This document shows, in pieces, positions 8,586 to 16,446 of a stretch of DNA of 22,458 nucleotides. The notes below the pieces were generated by a model that saw nothing but the letters and a program-made list of their open reading frames with translations, was not told the origin of the DNA and ran no database searches. Every line of letters begins with the position of its first letter. Position 1 is the stretch's first letter. Origin of the DNA: DATEHQ01 sp035279525 (GTDB taxonomy: Bacteria; Chloroflexota; Dormibacteria; Dormibacterales; Dormibacteraceae); contig DATEHQ010000141.1 in NCBI GenBank assembly GCA_035279525.1, positions 1 through 22,458 on the forward strand, written 5' to 3'. The position numbers were made by a program, and so were the translations under genes.

Positions 8586-8900
8586 CTACGCGATGGCGAG
8601 CGCGCGAAGCAGGGCCGCGGTGGCCGCAGCCGCGATCACGACAACGAGGAAGGGCGCGCGGAGCACGACAGCGACGGCCGCCACCGCCAGCGAGGCCGCG
8701 CGCACGTCAAGCGTGAGGTGGCGGCCCGTGGCAAAGGTGTTCGTCGCCACCAGCGCGGCCAGCAGCGCGACCGGGATCAGCGGAATGGTGCGCTGGATCC
8801 GCTGGTTCCGCAGCCATTCGGCCGGGAGCGAGAGTCCGGCGAGCTTGAGGCCATAGCACGCCACGGAGGCGACGATCACTGCTGCCCAGATCAGCGTCAT
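8586..8900 (-). CDS. azlD: AzlD-type branched-chain amino acid exporter subunit
   Basis: A 104-residue, four-segment membrane protein of the AzlD family, the small partner of AzlC in branched-chain amino acid export. The characteristic IPLIPVALLAALVATNTF stretch is near residues 39-56, and the last two hydrophobic segments span about 68-103. Its ATG at 8900 overlaps the azlC stop as ATGA, a classic translationally coupled pair. A longer open frame runs upstream to 9365, but that part is the out-of-frame shadow of AzlC. The pair could export an amino acid produced by the neighbouring amine catabolism genes; that is inference. Confidence 0.85.
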   Translation of the reverse strand: MTLIWAAVIVASVACYGLKLAGLSLPAEWLRNQRIQRTIPLIPVALLAALVATNTFATGRHLTLDVRAASLAVAAVAVVLRAPFLVVVIAAAATAALLRALAIA

Positions 8901-9424
8901 GGCCGCCCTGCGCGCACCCCGTAGAGCGCGACCAGCAGGGCGACCACGAGCAGCGGCACTCCGGCCGGCACGAACGGCAGGACCACCAGCGCGACCACTG
9001 CTGAGGCGCCGGCGATCGCCAGCGGCTCCCGAGCCCGCAGGCGGGGAGCGAGCAGGGCCAGGAAAGCGGCAGGCGGGGCCGCATCGAGCCCGAGCACCCT
9101 GGGATCGGGCAGTGCCCGCGTCGCGAGCGCGCCGGTCAGCGTGCCCAGGTTCCACAGGGTGAAGAGGGCGAGGCCGGTGGCCCAGAAGGCGAAACGGCTG
9201 CGCAGCGGATCGTCGCGGGCGATCGCCATCGCGGTCGTCTCGTCGATCACGAAATGCGCCGTGAGCAGCCTTCGCCACCCTCGCACATCGAGCAGAGAGG
9301 AGAGCCGCAACCCGTACAGCCCGTTTCGCGTGCCGAGCAGCGCCGCGGTGGCGGCGCCCGCCCACCCGCTTCCACCCGCGCCGATCACGCCGACGAGCGC
9401 GAACTGCGACGCGCCGGTGAACAT
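8897..9424 (-). CDS. azlC: AzlC-type branched-chain amino acid exporter, large subunit (start uncertain)
   Basis: AzlC-family permease, the large subunit of a branched-chain amino acid exporter. The family signature FTGASQFALVG is right at the annotated ATG (9424), followed by GLYGLRLS (the N-x-x-Y-x-L region) and HFVIDETTAM. However, the family-like sequence continues upstream in the same frame: SPRAIVRDALGIGIASG then AYAISFGAISATSGLSLAQ up to the ATG, covering the expected first transmembrane helix. Between the in-frame TAA just above and 9424 there is no ATG, GTG or TTG. True translation may begin at a CTG (for example 9601) or another non-canonical codon; if it starts at 9424 the first helix is lost. 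A REP-like palindrome occupies 9556-9581, where the start would be expected. The 3' end overlaps azlD by 4 bases. Confidence 0.8.
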   Translation of the reverse strand: MFTGASQFALVGVIGAGGSGWAGAATAALLGTRNGLYGLRLSSLLDVRGWRRLLTAHFVIDETTAMAIARDDPLRSRFAFWATGLALFTLWNLGTLTGALATRALPDPRVLGLDAAPPAAFLALLAPRLRAREPLAIAGASAVVALVVLPFVPAGVPLLVVALLVALYGVRAGRP

Positions 9425-9555
9425 GACGATGGAGAGAAAGCAGGTCTGCGCCAGCGACAGGCCCGAGGTCGCGGAGATGGCGCCGAAGGAGATCGCGTAG
9501 GCGCCGCTGGCGATCCCGATGCCCAGCGCGTCACGGACGATGGCTCGCGGGCTCT

Positions 9556-9581
9556 CCCTCCCCTGCGGCTGCGGGGGAGGG
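9556..9581. repeat. REP-like palindrome between the SDR and azlC genes
   Basis: CCCTCCCCTGC, loop GGCT, GCGGGGGAGGG form an 11-bp stem with one G-T wobble. It is followed by GTCGGGGCAGGG. The pattern resembles the extragenic CCCTCCCC...GGGGGAGGGT palindromes repeated in many high-GC genomes. Only one copy lies in this window, so its repetitive nature is recalled, not shown. Confidence 0.55.
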
Positions 9582-9608
9582 TCGGGGCAGGGCCCGCTCA
9601 GAGCTTCC

Positions 9609-10376
9609 CTACTCCGGGGTTACATAGGCGGCGGTCAGGCCGCCGTCGACCAGGAAGGCCGTCCCGTTGACATAGCTCGATTCGTCGCCGGCCAGGAACA
9701 GCGCGGCGTTGGCGATCTCTCTCGCCCTGGCCAGCCGGCCCATCGGCAGGTGCACCCGCCTGCGCTCGTAGGCGCCCGGCGTCTCGGAGAAAAGCCTCAT
9801 CAGCAAGGGAGTCTCTACCGGGCCGGGACACAGTGCGTTCACCCGCACGCCCTGGCGCGCGAACTGGACGGCCAGCTCGCGGCTCATCGAGAGCACCGCG
9901 CCCTTGGAGGCCGTGTACGCGATCTGCGACGTCGCCGCGCCCACCATCGCCACGAACGATGCGACGTTGATCACCGAACCTCCGCCGGCCTCCAGCAGAT
10001 GCGGGATGCCGTACTTGCAGCACAGGTAGACGCCCCTGGCGTTCACGGCCTGCACGCGGTCCCATGCGTCCGGCTCGGTGGTGAGGATCGAGTCGTCGTC
10101 CGCGGGCATGATTCCGGCGTTGTTGTAGAGCACGTCGATCCGTCCGTAACGCCTCGCCGTCTCGGCATACATAGCCTGCACGCTCTTGGGGTCGCTCACG
10201 TCGGCGGCGAAGAAGAACGCGTCCCTGCACTCCGCCGCGGTCTTCTCCCCCGCCTCACGCCCAACGTCGGCCACGCACACGCCGGCGCCCTCGGCTGAGA
10301 ACAGCAGCGCCGCCTCGCGGCCGATGCCGCCGGCGGCCCCGGTGATGACGGCGACCCTGCCCTCGAGCCTACCCAC
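9609..10376 (-). CDS. SDR-family NAD(P)-dependent oxidoreductase
   Basis: A 255-residue classical short-chain dehydrogenase/reductase. The Rossmann glycine motif TGAAGGIG is at residues 12-19, the NNAG motif at 85-88, and the catalytic set is S140, Y154 and K158 (YTASK). An acidic residue after the second strand (D37 in VCVADVG) favours NAD(H) over NADP(H). The C-terminal FLVDGGLTA matches the family. The GTG start at 10376 overlaps the end of the glutamine synthetase-like gene by 8 bases, so the two are translationally coupled. Placed in the amine catabolism block, it may oxidise or reduce an alcohol, aldehyde or keto intermediate after deamination; the substrate is not determinable from sequence. 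Confidence 0.92.
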   Translation of the reverse strand: MGRLEGRVAVITGAAGGIGREAALLFSAEGAGVCVADVGREAGEKTAAECRDAFFFAADVSDPKSVQAMYAETARRYGRIDVLYNNAGIMPADDDSILTTEPDAWDRVQAVNARGVYLCCKYGIPHLLEAGGGSVINVASFVAMVGAATSQIAYTASKGAVLSMSRELAVQFARQGVRVNALCPGPVETPLLMRLFSETPGAYERRRVHLPMGRLARAREIANAALFLAGDESSYVNGTAFLVDGGLTAAYVTPE

Positions 10377-11703
10377 GTTCGAAGAACCGCTCGCGCTCGT
10401 AGGTGGTGACCACCTTGTCGAAAAGCGCCTGCTCGGTGCGCGCGTAGTTCACGTAGTGGTCGATCACGTCGGCGCCCATCGCCTCGCGGGCCATGCTGCC
10501 CTGCTCGAGCGCGCGAATCGCGTCGCGCAGAGCGTGCGGGAAGCGCTGGACGTCCGACTCGTAGGCGTTGCCCTTGAACTCAGGCGGAAGCTCGAGCTTC
10601 TCCTCGATGCCGCGCAGCCCCGCCGCGAGCAGGGCGGCGAAGGCGAGGTACGGGTTGACGTCGGCGCCTGGAATGCGCGATTCGGTCCGCAGGTGCTGCC
10701 CGTGGCCCACGATGCGGAAGCCACAGGTCCGGTTGTCGTGGCCCCAGGCGAGCGTCGTCGGCGCCCAGCTTCCTGCCGCGTAGCGCTTGTATGAGTTGAT
10801 GTTCGGCGCCAGGAAGATGGCGAGCTCGGACGCGTACTTGATGTGGCCGGCCAGGTACTGCTTGAAGGTGGGCGACTCGCCGTCGAACACGTTGCCGTCG
10901 TTCTTCCAGAGGCTCGAATGCACGTGGCAGGAGCTGCCGATCCAGCGGTGGTCCGGCTTGGCCATGAACGTGACCGAGCACCCGTGCTGGTGTGCCATCT
11001 CCTTGATGCCGTTCTTGTAGATGACGTGGTTGTCCGCCATCGTCAGCGCGTCCGAGAAGCGGAAATTGATCTCCTGCTGCCCAGGCCAGGCCTCACCCTT
11101 CGAGCTCTCGACCTGGATCCCCGCCGCCTTCATCCCCTTGCGCACGGCGCGGATGAACGGCTCGTCATAGGAGGTCGCCAGGATGTGGTAGTCGAGGATG
11201 TAAGGGACCGACGGCACGAGGTCGATGAAGTGCTTCGCGTGCGCCTCGGCGAACGTCTCCTTCAGCAGGTAGAACTCGAGCTCCGACCCGAACATGGGCT
11301 CCAACCCCAGGCTGCGAGCCTTTTCGATCTGCGCCCGCAGGACCTGGCGCGGTGAGGGGCGCACGGGCTTGCCGTCGTGCCACGCGACGTCGCAGAGCAC
11401 GAGGGCTGTGGCGTCGAGCCAGGGGATGCGCCGGAGCGTCGCGAAGTCGGGCACGAGGTCGAAATCGCCGTAGCCGGTCTCCCAGCTCGCCATCTGGTAA
11501 CCGGCGACGGGGTCCATCTCCATGTCGACCGTGAGCAGGTAGTTGCAGCCCTCGGTCGACTCGCCCTCGTACGAGGTCTCGACGAAGTACTCGGCGTCGA
11601 CGCGCTTGCCCATGAGGCGACCTTGCATGTCGGTGAAGGCGACCACGACAGTGTCGATCTCGCCGCCCGCGACCGAGTGGGAGAGGTGCTCTTTGGTCAG
11701 CAA
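10369..11703 (-). CDS. Glutamine synthetase-family protein, PuuA-like (gamma-glutamyl-amine ligase candidate)
   Basis: A 444-residue glutamine synthetase fold protein. Metal and substrate residues are visible: E141 and E143 in GSELEFYLL, E211 in QQEINF, H260 in SSCHVHSSLW, R307 in NSYKRY, N324-R325, and R339-E341-R343 in LRTESRIPGADVNPY. The last motif and the closing ELPPEFKGNAYESD are characteristic of the PuuA/IpuC/FluG-like branch, which ligates glutamate to amines such as putrescine instead of ammonia. No adenylylation-loop tyrosine motif of GlnA-I is seen. The start is TTG at 11703, with GGGGTGA about 10 bases upstream. It lies 10 bases after the PuuD-like gene, which encodes the enzyme that would hydrolyse the gamma-glutamyl product. 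The amine substrate is unknown. Confidence 0.9.
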   Translation of the reverse strand: MLTKEHLSHSVAGGEIDTVVVAFTDMQGRLMGKRVDAEYFVETSYEGESTEGCNYLLTVDMEMDPVAGYQMASWETGYGDFDLVPDFATLRRIPWLDATALVLCDVAWHDGKPVRPSPRQVLRAQIEKARSLGLEPMFGSELEFYLLKETFAEAHAKHFIDLVPSVPYILDYHILATSYDEPFIRAVRKGMKAAGIQVESSKGEAWPGQQEINFRFSDALTMADNHVIYKNGIKEMAHQHGCSVTFMAKPDHRWIGSSCHVHSSLWKNDGNVFDGESPTFKQYLAGHIKYASELAIFLAPNINSYKRYAAGSWAPTTLAWGHDNRTCGFRIVGHGQHLRTESRIPGADVNPYLAFAALLAAGLRGIEEKLELPPEFKGNAYESDVQRFPHALRDAIRALEQGSMAREAMGADVIDHYVNYARTEQALFDKVVTTYERERFFERG

Positions 11704-11713
11704 TCGTTCAGGA

Positions 11714-12391
11714 TCACCCCGTCCGGCGGACTTCTCGGGCCCGTGCGACGAAGCGCTCGAAAAGTCTGCGCGCCCAGGGCAGGTCCGTGGTGAGCTCCTC
11801 CGGGTGGCACTGCACCGCCACGATCAGACCGTCGTCTGACTCCACCGCCTCCACGGTGCCGTCCTCGCCCCTGGCCGTCTGCTGAAGGCCCTCCGCCAGC
11901 CGCCGGATCGCCTGGTGGTGCAGGCTGTTGACGCGGATCTTGTGCTCGCCGGCGGCGCGCCCAAGCTCGGACGAGGGGTTGACCTCGATCGTGTGCGCCA
12001 GGTGGCTGCGCCCTTTGGCCCGCACGTCGTGGTCGTCGAGGTGCTGGATCAGCGAGCCGCCCATCGCGACGTTGATCACCTGCTGGCCCCGGCAGATCCC
12101 GAGGATCGGGATCTCCTTCTCCCGGGCCTGCTGGAAGAGGTTGAGCTCGGTCTCGTCGAGGGCGCGGTCGATGGGCCCGACCTTCTGGTCGGGCTTCTCT
12201 CCATAGAAGGACGGGTCGACGTCCCAGCCGCCCGGCAGCAGCAAGCCGTCGACCTCGGGCAGCGCGGCCGTGCCGGGGGGAACCTCGACGGCCTCCGCCC
12301 CCGCGGCCTCGACCGCGCGCCGGTACGGCACGTAGTACGGCTCGCCCCGGCGGGGGCTCACCGTGATCGCGATCCTGGGTTTTTCGGGCAC
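11714..12391 (-). CDS. Gamma-glutamyl-gamma-aminobutyrate hydrolase-like class I amidotransferase (PuuD-like)
   Basis: A 225-residue peptidase C26 / class I glutamine amidotransferase-like protein. The nucleophile is C100 in ILGICRGQQ, with H196 and E198 in QCHPEE completing the triad; LLLPGGWDVDPSFYGE (about 50-65) is the oxyanion region typical of PuuD. PuuD cleaves the gamma-glutamyl group from gamma-Glu-GABA. The GTG at 12391 is 8 bases after the permease stop and has AGGCGG just upstream. A longer open frame reaching 12814 is an out-of-frame shadow of the permease. Position between an amine permease and a PuuA-like ligase strongly supports a gamma-glutamylation pathway; the exact amide is not known. 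Confidence 0.9.
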   Translation of the reverse strand: MPEKPRIAITVSPRRGEPYYVPYRRAVEAAGAEAVEVPPGTAALPEVDGLLLPGGWDVDPSFYGEKPDQKVGPIDRALDETELNLFQQAREKEIPILGICRGQQVINVAMGGSLIQHLDDHDVRAKGRSHLAHTIEVNPSSELGRAAGEHKIRVNSLHHQAIRRLAEGLQQTARGEDGTVEAVESDDGLIVAVQCHPEELTTDLPWARRLFERFVARAREVRRTG

Positions 12392-12399
12392 CTGGCCGC

Positions 12400-13992
12400 C
12401 TAGTTCGTCGGGGCTCCGACGGGCAGGGCCGACCCGACGGCTTCGAGCTCGGCCTCGATCCTGGCCAGCTCCTCCGCCGACCCCTGCACCTTGGGACCCT
12501 TGAACCAGTTCCTGGCGGACAGGAACCAGTAGCCGCCGGCGTAGACGAGCACTACGGCCACGGCGACCGGCGCGAAGTTGAACGTTGCAAAAGTGTTGCC
12601 CGGATAGAACTGGGGAAGGACGAAGAGGATGGAGATGAACGCGATCCAGATGACCGCGATCCATCCGACCACGTAGCTCCACTGGCGCAGGTGCCAGGGC
12701 CCGCGCTGGAACCGATCTCCTGCCAGCAGGCGGAGCAGGACCGGAATGCCGTACGCGATGTAGAGGCCGATGACCGCGATCGAGGTGACGGCCCCGTAAG
12801 CGGTGGGGTTCCACAGGTACGGCGCGCCAAGGATCAACGCACCCACCGCGGCGAACCAGATGGAGTTGGTGGGAGTCCTGGTCCTGGCGTTGATCTTGTG
12901 CCAGAACTGCGAGCCTGGGACGGCTCCGTCCCGAGAGAAGGCATAGATCATGCGAGAGTTGGCGGTCACTGAGGACATGCCGCAGAAGAACTGAGCGCCG
13001 ATCACGATCAGCAGCAGGAAGGTCGCCCAGTTCTGGCCGAGCGCATTGATGAAGATCACGCCCGGCGCGGCGCCGGCGGCGCCCTCCGCGGCTGCGTACT
13101 GCTTGGGGTCGATGACCGACGTGACCCCGATCAGGAGGATCCAGCCCGCGATCAGGGAGATGATGATCGACCAGACGATCCCACGCGGCCCGGACACCGC
13201 CGCGTTATGGGTTTCCTCGGTCAGATGGGCCGACGCGTCATAGCCTGTGAAGGTGTACTGGGCGTTGAGCAACCCCGTCAAGAAGACATAGGTGCCGGCG
13301 AGCCCGAAAGAGAAGCCCGTGTCGTTCTGGAAGTGGCCGAAGATGTACGAGGGCGACTGGTGGGCCTTGGGAATGATCAGCAGCACGACGAAGATCGTCG
13401 CGACGCCCACGACGTGCCACCACACGGACACGTTGTTCAGGAGCGCCACGAGGCTGATGCCGAAAGTGTTCATCAACCCGTGGATGAAAAGGACGATCGC
13501 GTAGATCACGAAGATCGCCAGCCGCGAATGGAAGTCGGTGAAAGCGTTCAGCGGCGACGGCCACGAGGAGACGTACTGGCTGACGAGAAAGTTGACGAAG
13601 AAAGCCAGGCCGAAGTCGATGCCGGCGGTGATCGCGACCTGGCCGAGCAGGTTGAACCAGCCGGTGAACCAGCTCCACGCGGCCGAGTTCTTCCCGCCGA
13701 GCTTGGCCGCCCAGTAGTAGAGGCCGCCTGCCGTGGGGTAGCTGGAGCAAACCTCGGCCATGGCGAGGCCGACCAGGAGGACCATGATCCCCACGAACGG
13801 CCAGCCCAGGTTGATGACCATGGGACCGCCGTTGCTCATCCCGAAGTAGTAAAGGGTCAGACACCCCGACAGGATCGAGATGATGGTGAAGGAGATGGCG
13901 AAGTTCGAGAAGCCCGACATGCGCCGCCGGAGCTCCTGGGCGTAGCCGAGTCGATGGAGTGTCTCGACGTCCGAATGAGCTTCGACGGCCAT
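12400..13992 (-). CDS. APC-superfamily amino acid/amine permease
   Basis: A 530-residue permease with about 12 hydrophobic segments. The N-terminal RRMSGFSNFAISFTIISIL and the EVCSSYPTAGGLYYWAAKL motif (about residues 80-100) place it in the amino acid/choline transporter (ACT) branch of the APC superfamily, which includes GABA, choline and polyamine carriers. The start ATG at 13992 is well supported by GGGAGGAG about 6 bases upstream. It is the first gene of the minus-strand run, directly divergent from the RpiR regulator. Likely role: uptake of the amine that the PuuA/PuuD-like enzymes process. Substrate specificity (putrescine, GABA, ethanolamine or another) is inferred from context only. 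Confidence 0.92.
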   Translation of the reverse strand: MAVEAHSDVETLHRLGYAQELRRRMSGFSNFAISFTIISILSGCLTLYYFGMSNGGPMVINLGWPFVGIMVLLVGLAMAEVCSSYPTAGGLYYWAAKLGGKNSAAWSWFTGWFNLLGQVAITAGIDFGLAFFVNFLVSQYVSSWPSPLNAFTDFHSRLAIFVIYAIVLFIHGLMNTFGISLVALLNNVSVWWHVVGVATIFVVLLIIPKAHQSPSYIFGHFQNDTGFSFGLAGTYVFLTGLLNAQYTFTGYDASAHLTEETHNAAVSGPRGIVWSIIISLIAGWILLIGVTSVIDPKQYAAAEGAAGAAPGVIFINALGQNWATFLLLIVIGAQFFCGMSSVTANSRMIYAFSRDGAVPGSQFWHKINARTRTPTNSIWFAAVGALILGAPYLWNPTAYGAVTSIAVIGLYIAYGIPVLLRLLAGDRFQRGPWHLRQWSYVVGWIAVIWIAFISILFVLPQFYPGNTFATFNFAPVAVAVVLVYAGGYWFLSARNWFKGPKVQGSAEELARIEAELEAVGSALPVGAPTN

Positions 13993-14024
13993 GGCGCGCT
14001 CCTCCCTAGTAGCCTTGCTGTGGC

Positions 14025-14041
14025 AGCTTTGCGAGCAAGCT
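14025..14041. promoter_or_regulatory. Imperfect inverted repeat over the permease promoter, candidate RpiR operator
   Basis: AGCTTTGC-GA-GCAAGCT is an inverted repeat with one extra T in the left arm. It overlaps the proposed -10 and transcript start of the minus-strand operon and lies within the 96-base divergent gap next to the rpiR-family gene. Position suits repressor binding; assignment to this regulator is inference. Confidence 0.35.
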
Positions 14042-14066
14042 AAACAGGGGTCGGCCGGCTTGTCAA
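14039..14066 (-). promoter_or_regulatory. Candidate sigma-70-type promoter for the permease operon
   Basis: On the minus strand a perfect TTGACA (14061-14066) is followed after 16 bases by TTTAGC (14039-14044). The -35 is consensus; the -10 matches 3 of 6 positions. The implied transcript start near 14030 leaves a leader of about 40 bases before the ATG at 13992. Confidence 0.5.
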
Positions 14067-14088
14067 GGACAGTTCTTCAGGAGCTGGA

Positions 14089-14988
14089 TTGGGCCAGGAT
14101 GTAACAAACGTCACGGGGTCGGACTCGAGGGTCGGGGAGCTGGTCCGCCAGCGTCTCGACAGCTTGAGCCCGGCGGAGCGCAAGCTCGCCCGCGTGCTGC
14201 TGGCCTCGTACCCGATCGCCGGCCTGGAGAGCGTCGCGCGCTTCGCCGAGCGGGCGGGCGTCAGCCCGCCGAGCGTCACCCGCTTCATCACCAAGCTCGG
14301 CTACAAGGGCTACCCGGAGTTCCAGCAGATCCTTCGGCTCGAGGTGCAGGCCAGGCTCAGCTCGCCCCTCGCCCGCTATCGAGACGAGCCGCCGACTGGC
14401 CATTCCGACGCGGTGCTGACCGAGGCGATCGAGGTCTCCGGCCACAACCTCAAGGCCACCATTGGGCTGCTCTCCCACCGCGACCTCAACGAGGCGGTCG
14501 AGCTGCTGGCGGACGTGCGCCGGCGCGTGATGGTGCTCGGCGGCCGGGTCAGCGCCGGGCTGGCTCGCTACATGGCGGGCCAGCTGCACCTGCTGCGCCC
14601 GGGGATAGGCCTCGTCGACTCCGAGCGAAGCGCGCCGGCGCAGCAGCTGATCGACATGCGAAAGACCGACGTGCTGGTGGCCTTCGACTACCGCCGGTAC
14701 CAGTCCGACACGATCGAGAGCGCCCGCGTCGCGGCCGGTCATGGCTGCAGCGTGATCCTCTTCACCGATCCGTGGCTTTCGCCGGCCTCGGCGTTCGCGC
14801 GGCAGGTTCTCGTCACGAGCATGGAGACCGTCGGGCCTTTCGATTCGCTGGTCGGGGCGACGGCCGTCGTGGAGGCGGTGGTGGCGGCGGTCCTGCGCCG
14901 CCTGGGCCCGCGCGCCGAGGCTCGGATGCAGAGCCTGGAGCGGCTGCGGGCGGGGGACGTGCTCGGAGGCAACGACTCGGCCGGTTGA
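14089..14988 (+). CDS. RpiR-family transcriptional regulator (HTH-SIS)
   Basis: A 299-residue MurR/RpiR regulator. The N-terminal HTH_6 domain covers about residues 16-90 and includes LSPAERKLARVLLASYP and the recognition helix region GVSPPSVTRFITKLGYKGY. A SIS domain follows (about 135-270), with VMVLGGRVSAGLARYM for the phosphosugar-type binding loop and DVLVAFDYRRY. The start is TTG at 14089, well supported by AGGAG five bases upstream. It is divergent from the permease operon and co-directional with the aminotransferase, the standard placement for a local regulator of both arms. RpiR ligands are usually phosphosugars, so control of an amine pathway by this family would be less usual than by a PuuR-type (HTH-cupin) repressor. 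Confidence 0.92.
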   Translation: MGQDVTNVTGSDSRVGELVRQRLDSLSPAERKLARVLLASYPIAGLESVARFAERAGVSPPSVTRFITKLGYKGYPEFQQILRLEVQARLSSPLARYRDEPPTGHSDAVLTEAIEVSGHNLKATIGLLSHRDLNEAVELLADVRRRVMVLGGRVSAGLARYMAGQLHLLRPGIGLVDSERSAPAQQLIDMRKTDVLVAFDYRRYQSDTIESARVAAGHGCSVILFTDPWLSPASAFARQVLVTSMETVGPFDSLVGATAVVEAVVAAVLRRLGPRAEARMQSLERLRAGDVLGGNDSAG

Positions 14989-15009
14989 GGCCGGTCCGTC
15001 GCTTCCGCC

Positions 15010-15033
15010 ATCACACGGCGCCTTCCGCGTGAT
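15010..15033. promoter_or_regulatory. Imperfect inverted repeat upstream of the aminotransferase
   Basis: ATCACACGG (15010-15018) and CCGCGTGAT (15025-15033) are inverted with one mismatch around GGCGCC. In addition CTTCCGC occurs twice, 20 bases apart (15002-15008 and 15022-15028). The site sits between the regulator and the aminotransferase, just before the AGGAGAG ribosome binding site at 15038-15044. It could be an operator or an RNA hairpin controlling the downstream genes. Confidence 0.35.
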
Positions 15034-15059
15034 CGCCAGGAGAGAATTACGATTCCTAC

Positions 15060-16391
15060 GTGGTGACCGGGGTCAAGGCACTTTCGACCGAGGAGATCAC
15101 GGAGCTCTGCCTTCGCCACACGCTGTTCGACTGGAGCGCCCAGAAGGGCCTCCAGCCGCTGCACGTCGCCAGAGCGAAGGGCGTTTACTTCCACACCGCG
15201 GACGGCCGGCGGTTCATCGACTTCAACAGCATGCTCATGTGCGTCAACGCGGGACACGGAGACCGCCGCATCGTCGAGGCGATCAAGAGGCAGGCCGACG
15301 AGCTGCCCTACGTGATGCCGTCGATGGTGACCGAGCCCCGGGCCCGCTTAGCCGCCAAGCTGGCCGAGCTGCTGCCAGGGGACATCGACAAGGTCTTCTT
15401 CACGCTGGGTGGCGCCGACGCGAACGAGAACGCGATCAAGATCGCGCGCGCCGTCACCGGCCGGCCGAAGGTCCTCGCTCGCTATCGCTCGTACCACGGC
15501 GCGACGGGCAACACCGCGGTGGCGACCGGAGATCCGCGAAGGTGGCCCAACGAGGGCGCGGCGGGCTCCGTCGTGCACGTGCTCGACCCGTACCACGGGC
15601 TGAGGCGGGGCTGGGACACCGCGGCCGAGGCGCTGGCAAACCTCGAAGAGACGATCGAGCTCGAGGGGCCGAAGACGATCGCGGCCTTCATCCTGGAGCC
15701 GATCGCCGGGACCAACGGCGTCCTCGTTCCACCGGACGGGTACCTGCAGGGCGTGCGTGAGCTGTGCACGCGGTACGGGATCCTGATGATCTGCGACGAG
15801 GTCATGTCTGGTTTCGGCCGCACGGGGCGGTGGTTCGCGGTGGATCACTGGGGCGTGGTGCCCGACCTGATCACGATGGCGAAGGGCCTGACGAGCAGCT
15901 ACGTGCCGATGGGGGCCGTGGGCATGCGGCCGCACGTGGCCGCGTTCTTCGACGACCACGTCTTCTACGGCGGGCTCACCTACAACAGCCACCCGCTGGC
16001 CTGCGCGGCGGCGCTCGGCGCGATCCAGGCGTACGAAGAGGACGACATGGTGGGCAACTCGCGGCGCATGGGCGAGGTGCTGGCCCGCCACCACAGGAAG
16101 CTCGCGGAGCGTCATCCGTGTGTCGGCGAGACGCGTTCGATCGGCCTCTTCGGCGCCATCGAGCTGGTCCGCGACCGTGGCACGATGGAGCCGCTCGCGC
16201 CCTTCAACGGGGCCTCGCCTGAGATGAAGGCGATCGTCCAGGGTCTGCTCGAGGCGGGCATGCACACGTTCGTGCGCTGGAACACGATCATGACCAACCC
16301 GCCGCTGTGCATCAGCGAGGACGAGCTCGACCAGGGCTACGAGATCCTCGACTCCGTGCTGGAGATCGGCGACCGCGCGGTCAAGACCTGA
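15060..16391 (+). CDS. Class III PLP-dependent aminotransferase
   Basis: A 443-residue omega-aminotransferase. The PLP aspartate is D246 in MICDEVMSGFGRTG and the Schiff-base lysine is K275 in TMAKGLTSSYVPMGAV. TLGGADANENAIKIAR (near 115-130) and RYRSYHGATGNTA (near 140-153) bind the cofactor phosphate and ring. The pattern is closest to taurine:pyruvate, beta-alanine:pyruvate and putrescine-type aminotransferases. The start is GTG at 15060 (a second GTG follows at 15063), with AGGAGAG about 15 bases upstream. It would convert an omega-amine or omega-amino acid to the semialdehyde, either downstream of or parallel to the PuuA/PuuD-like route. The exact amino donor is not determinable. Confidence 0.92.
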   Translation: MVTGVKALSTEEITELCLRHTLFDWSAQKGLQPLHVARAKGVYFHTADGRRFIDFNSMLMCVNAGHGDRRIVEAIKRQADELPYVMPSMVTEPRARLAAKLAELLPGDIDKVFFTLGGADANENAIKIARAVTGRPKVLARYRSYHGATGNTAVATGDPRRWPNEGAAGSVVHVLDPYHGLRRGWDTAAEALANLEETIELEGPKTIAAFILEPIAGTNGVLVPPDGYLQGVRELCTRYGILMICDEVMSGFGRTGRWFAVDHWGVVPDLITMAKGLTSSYVPMGAVGMRPHVAAFFDDHVFYGGLTYNSHPLACAAALGAIQAYEEDDMVGNSRRMGEVLARHHRKLAERHPCVGETRSIGLFGAIELVRDRGTMEPLAPFNGASPEMKAIVQGLLEAGMHTFVRWNTIMTNPPLCISEDELDQGYEILDSVLEIGDRAVKT

Positions 16392-16446
16392 TCTCGAGGC
16401 GCTCCGCGCAGAGCAGCTCAGGAAGCTGCGCGCCGGTCTCCCCGGT

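Noticed and set aside
8901..9365. Upstream extension of the AzlD frame to a 259-residue protein.
   Set aside because: The extra part has no hydrophobic pattern and overlaps AzlC; the ATG at 8900 with ATGA coupling is the natural start.
12392..12814. N-terminal extension of the PuuD-like frame.
   Set aside because: It lies inside the permease gene and has no family similarity; GTG 12391 fits the fold and spacing.
13207..14043. A 278-residue plus-strand frame.
   Set aside because: It is opposite the start of the permease gene and is rich in Asp/Arg/Glu/Val, typical of antisense shadows in GC-rich DNA.
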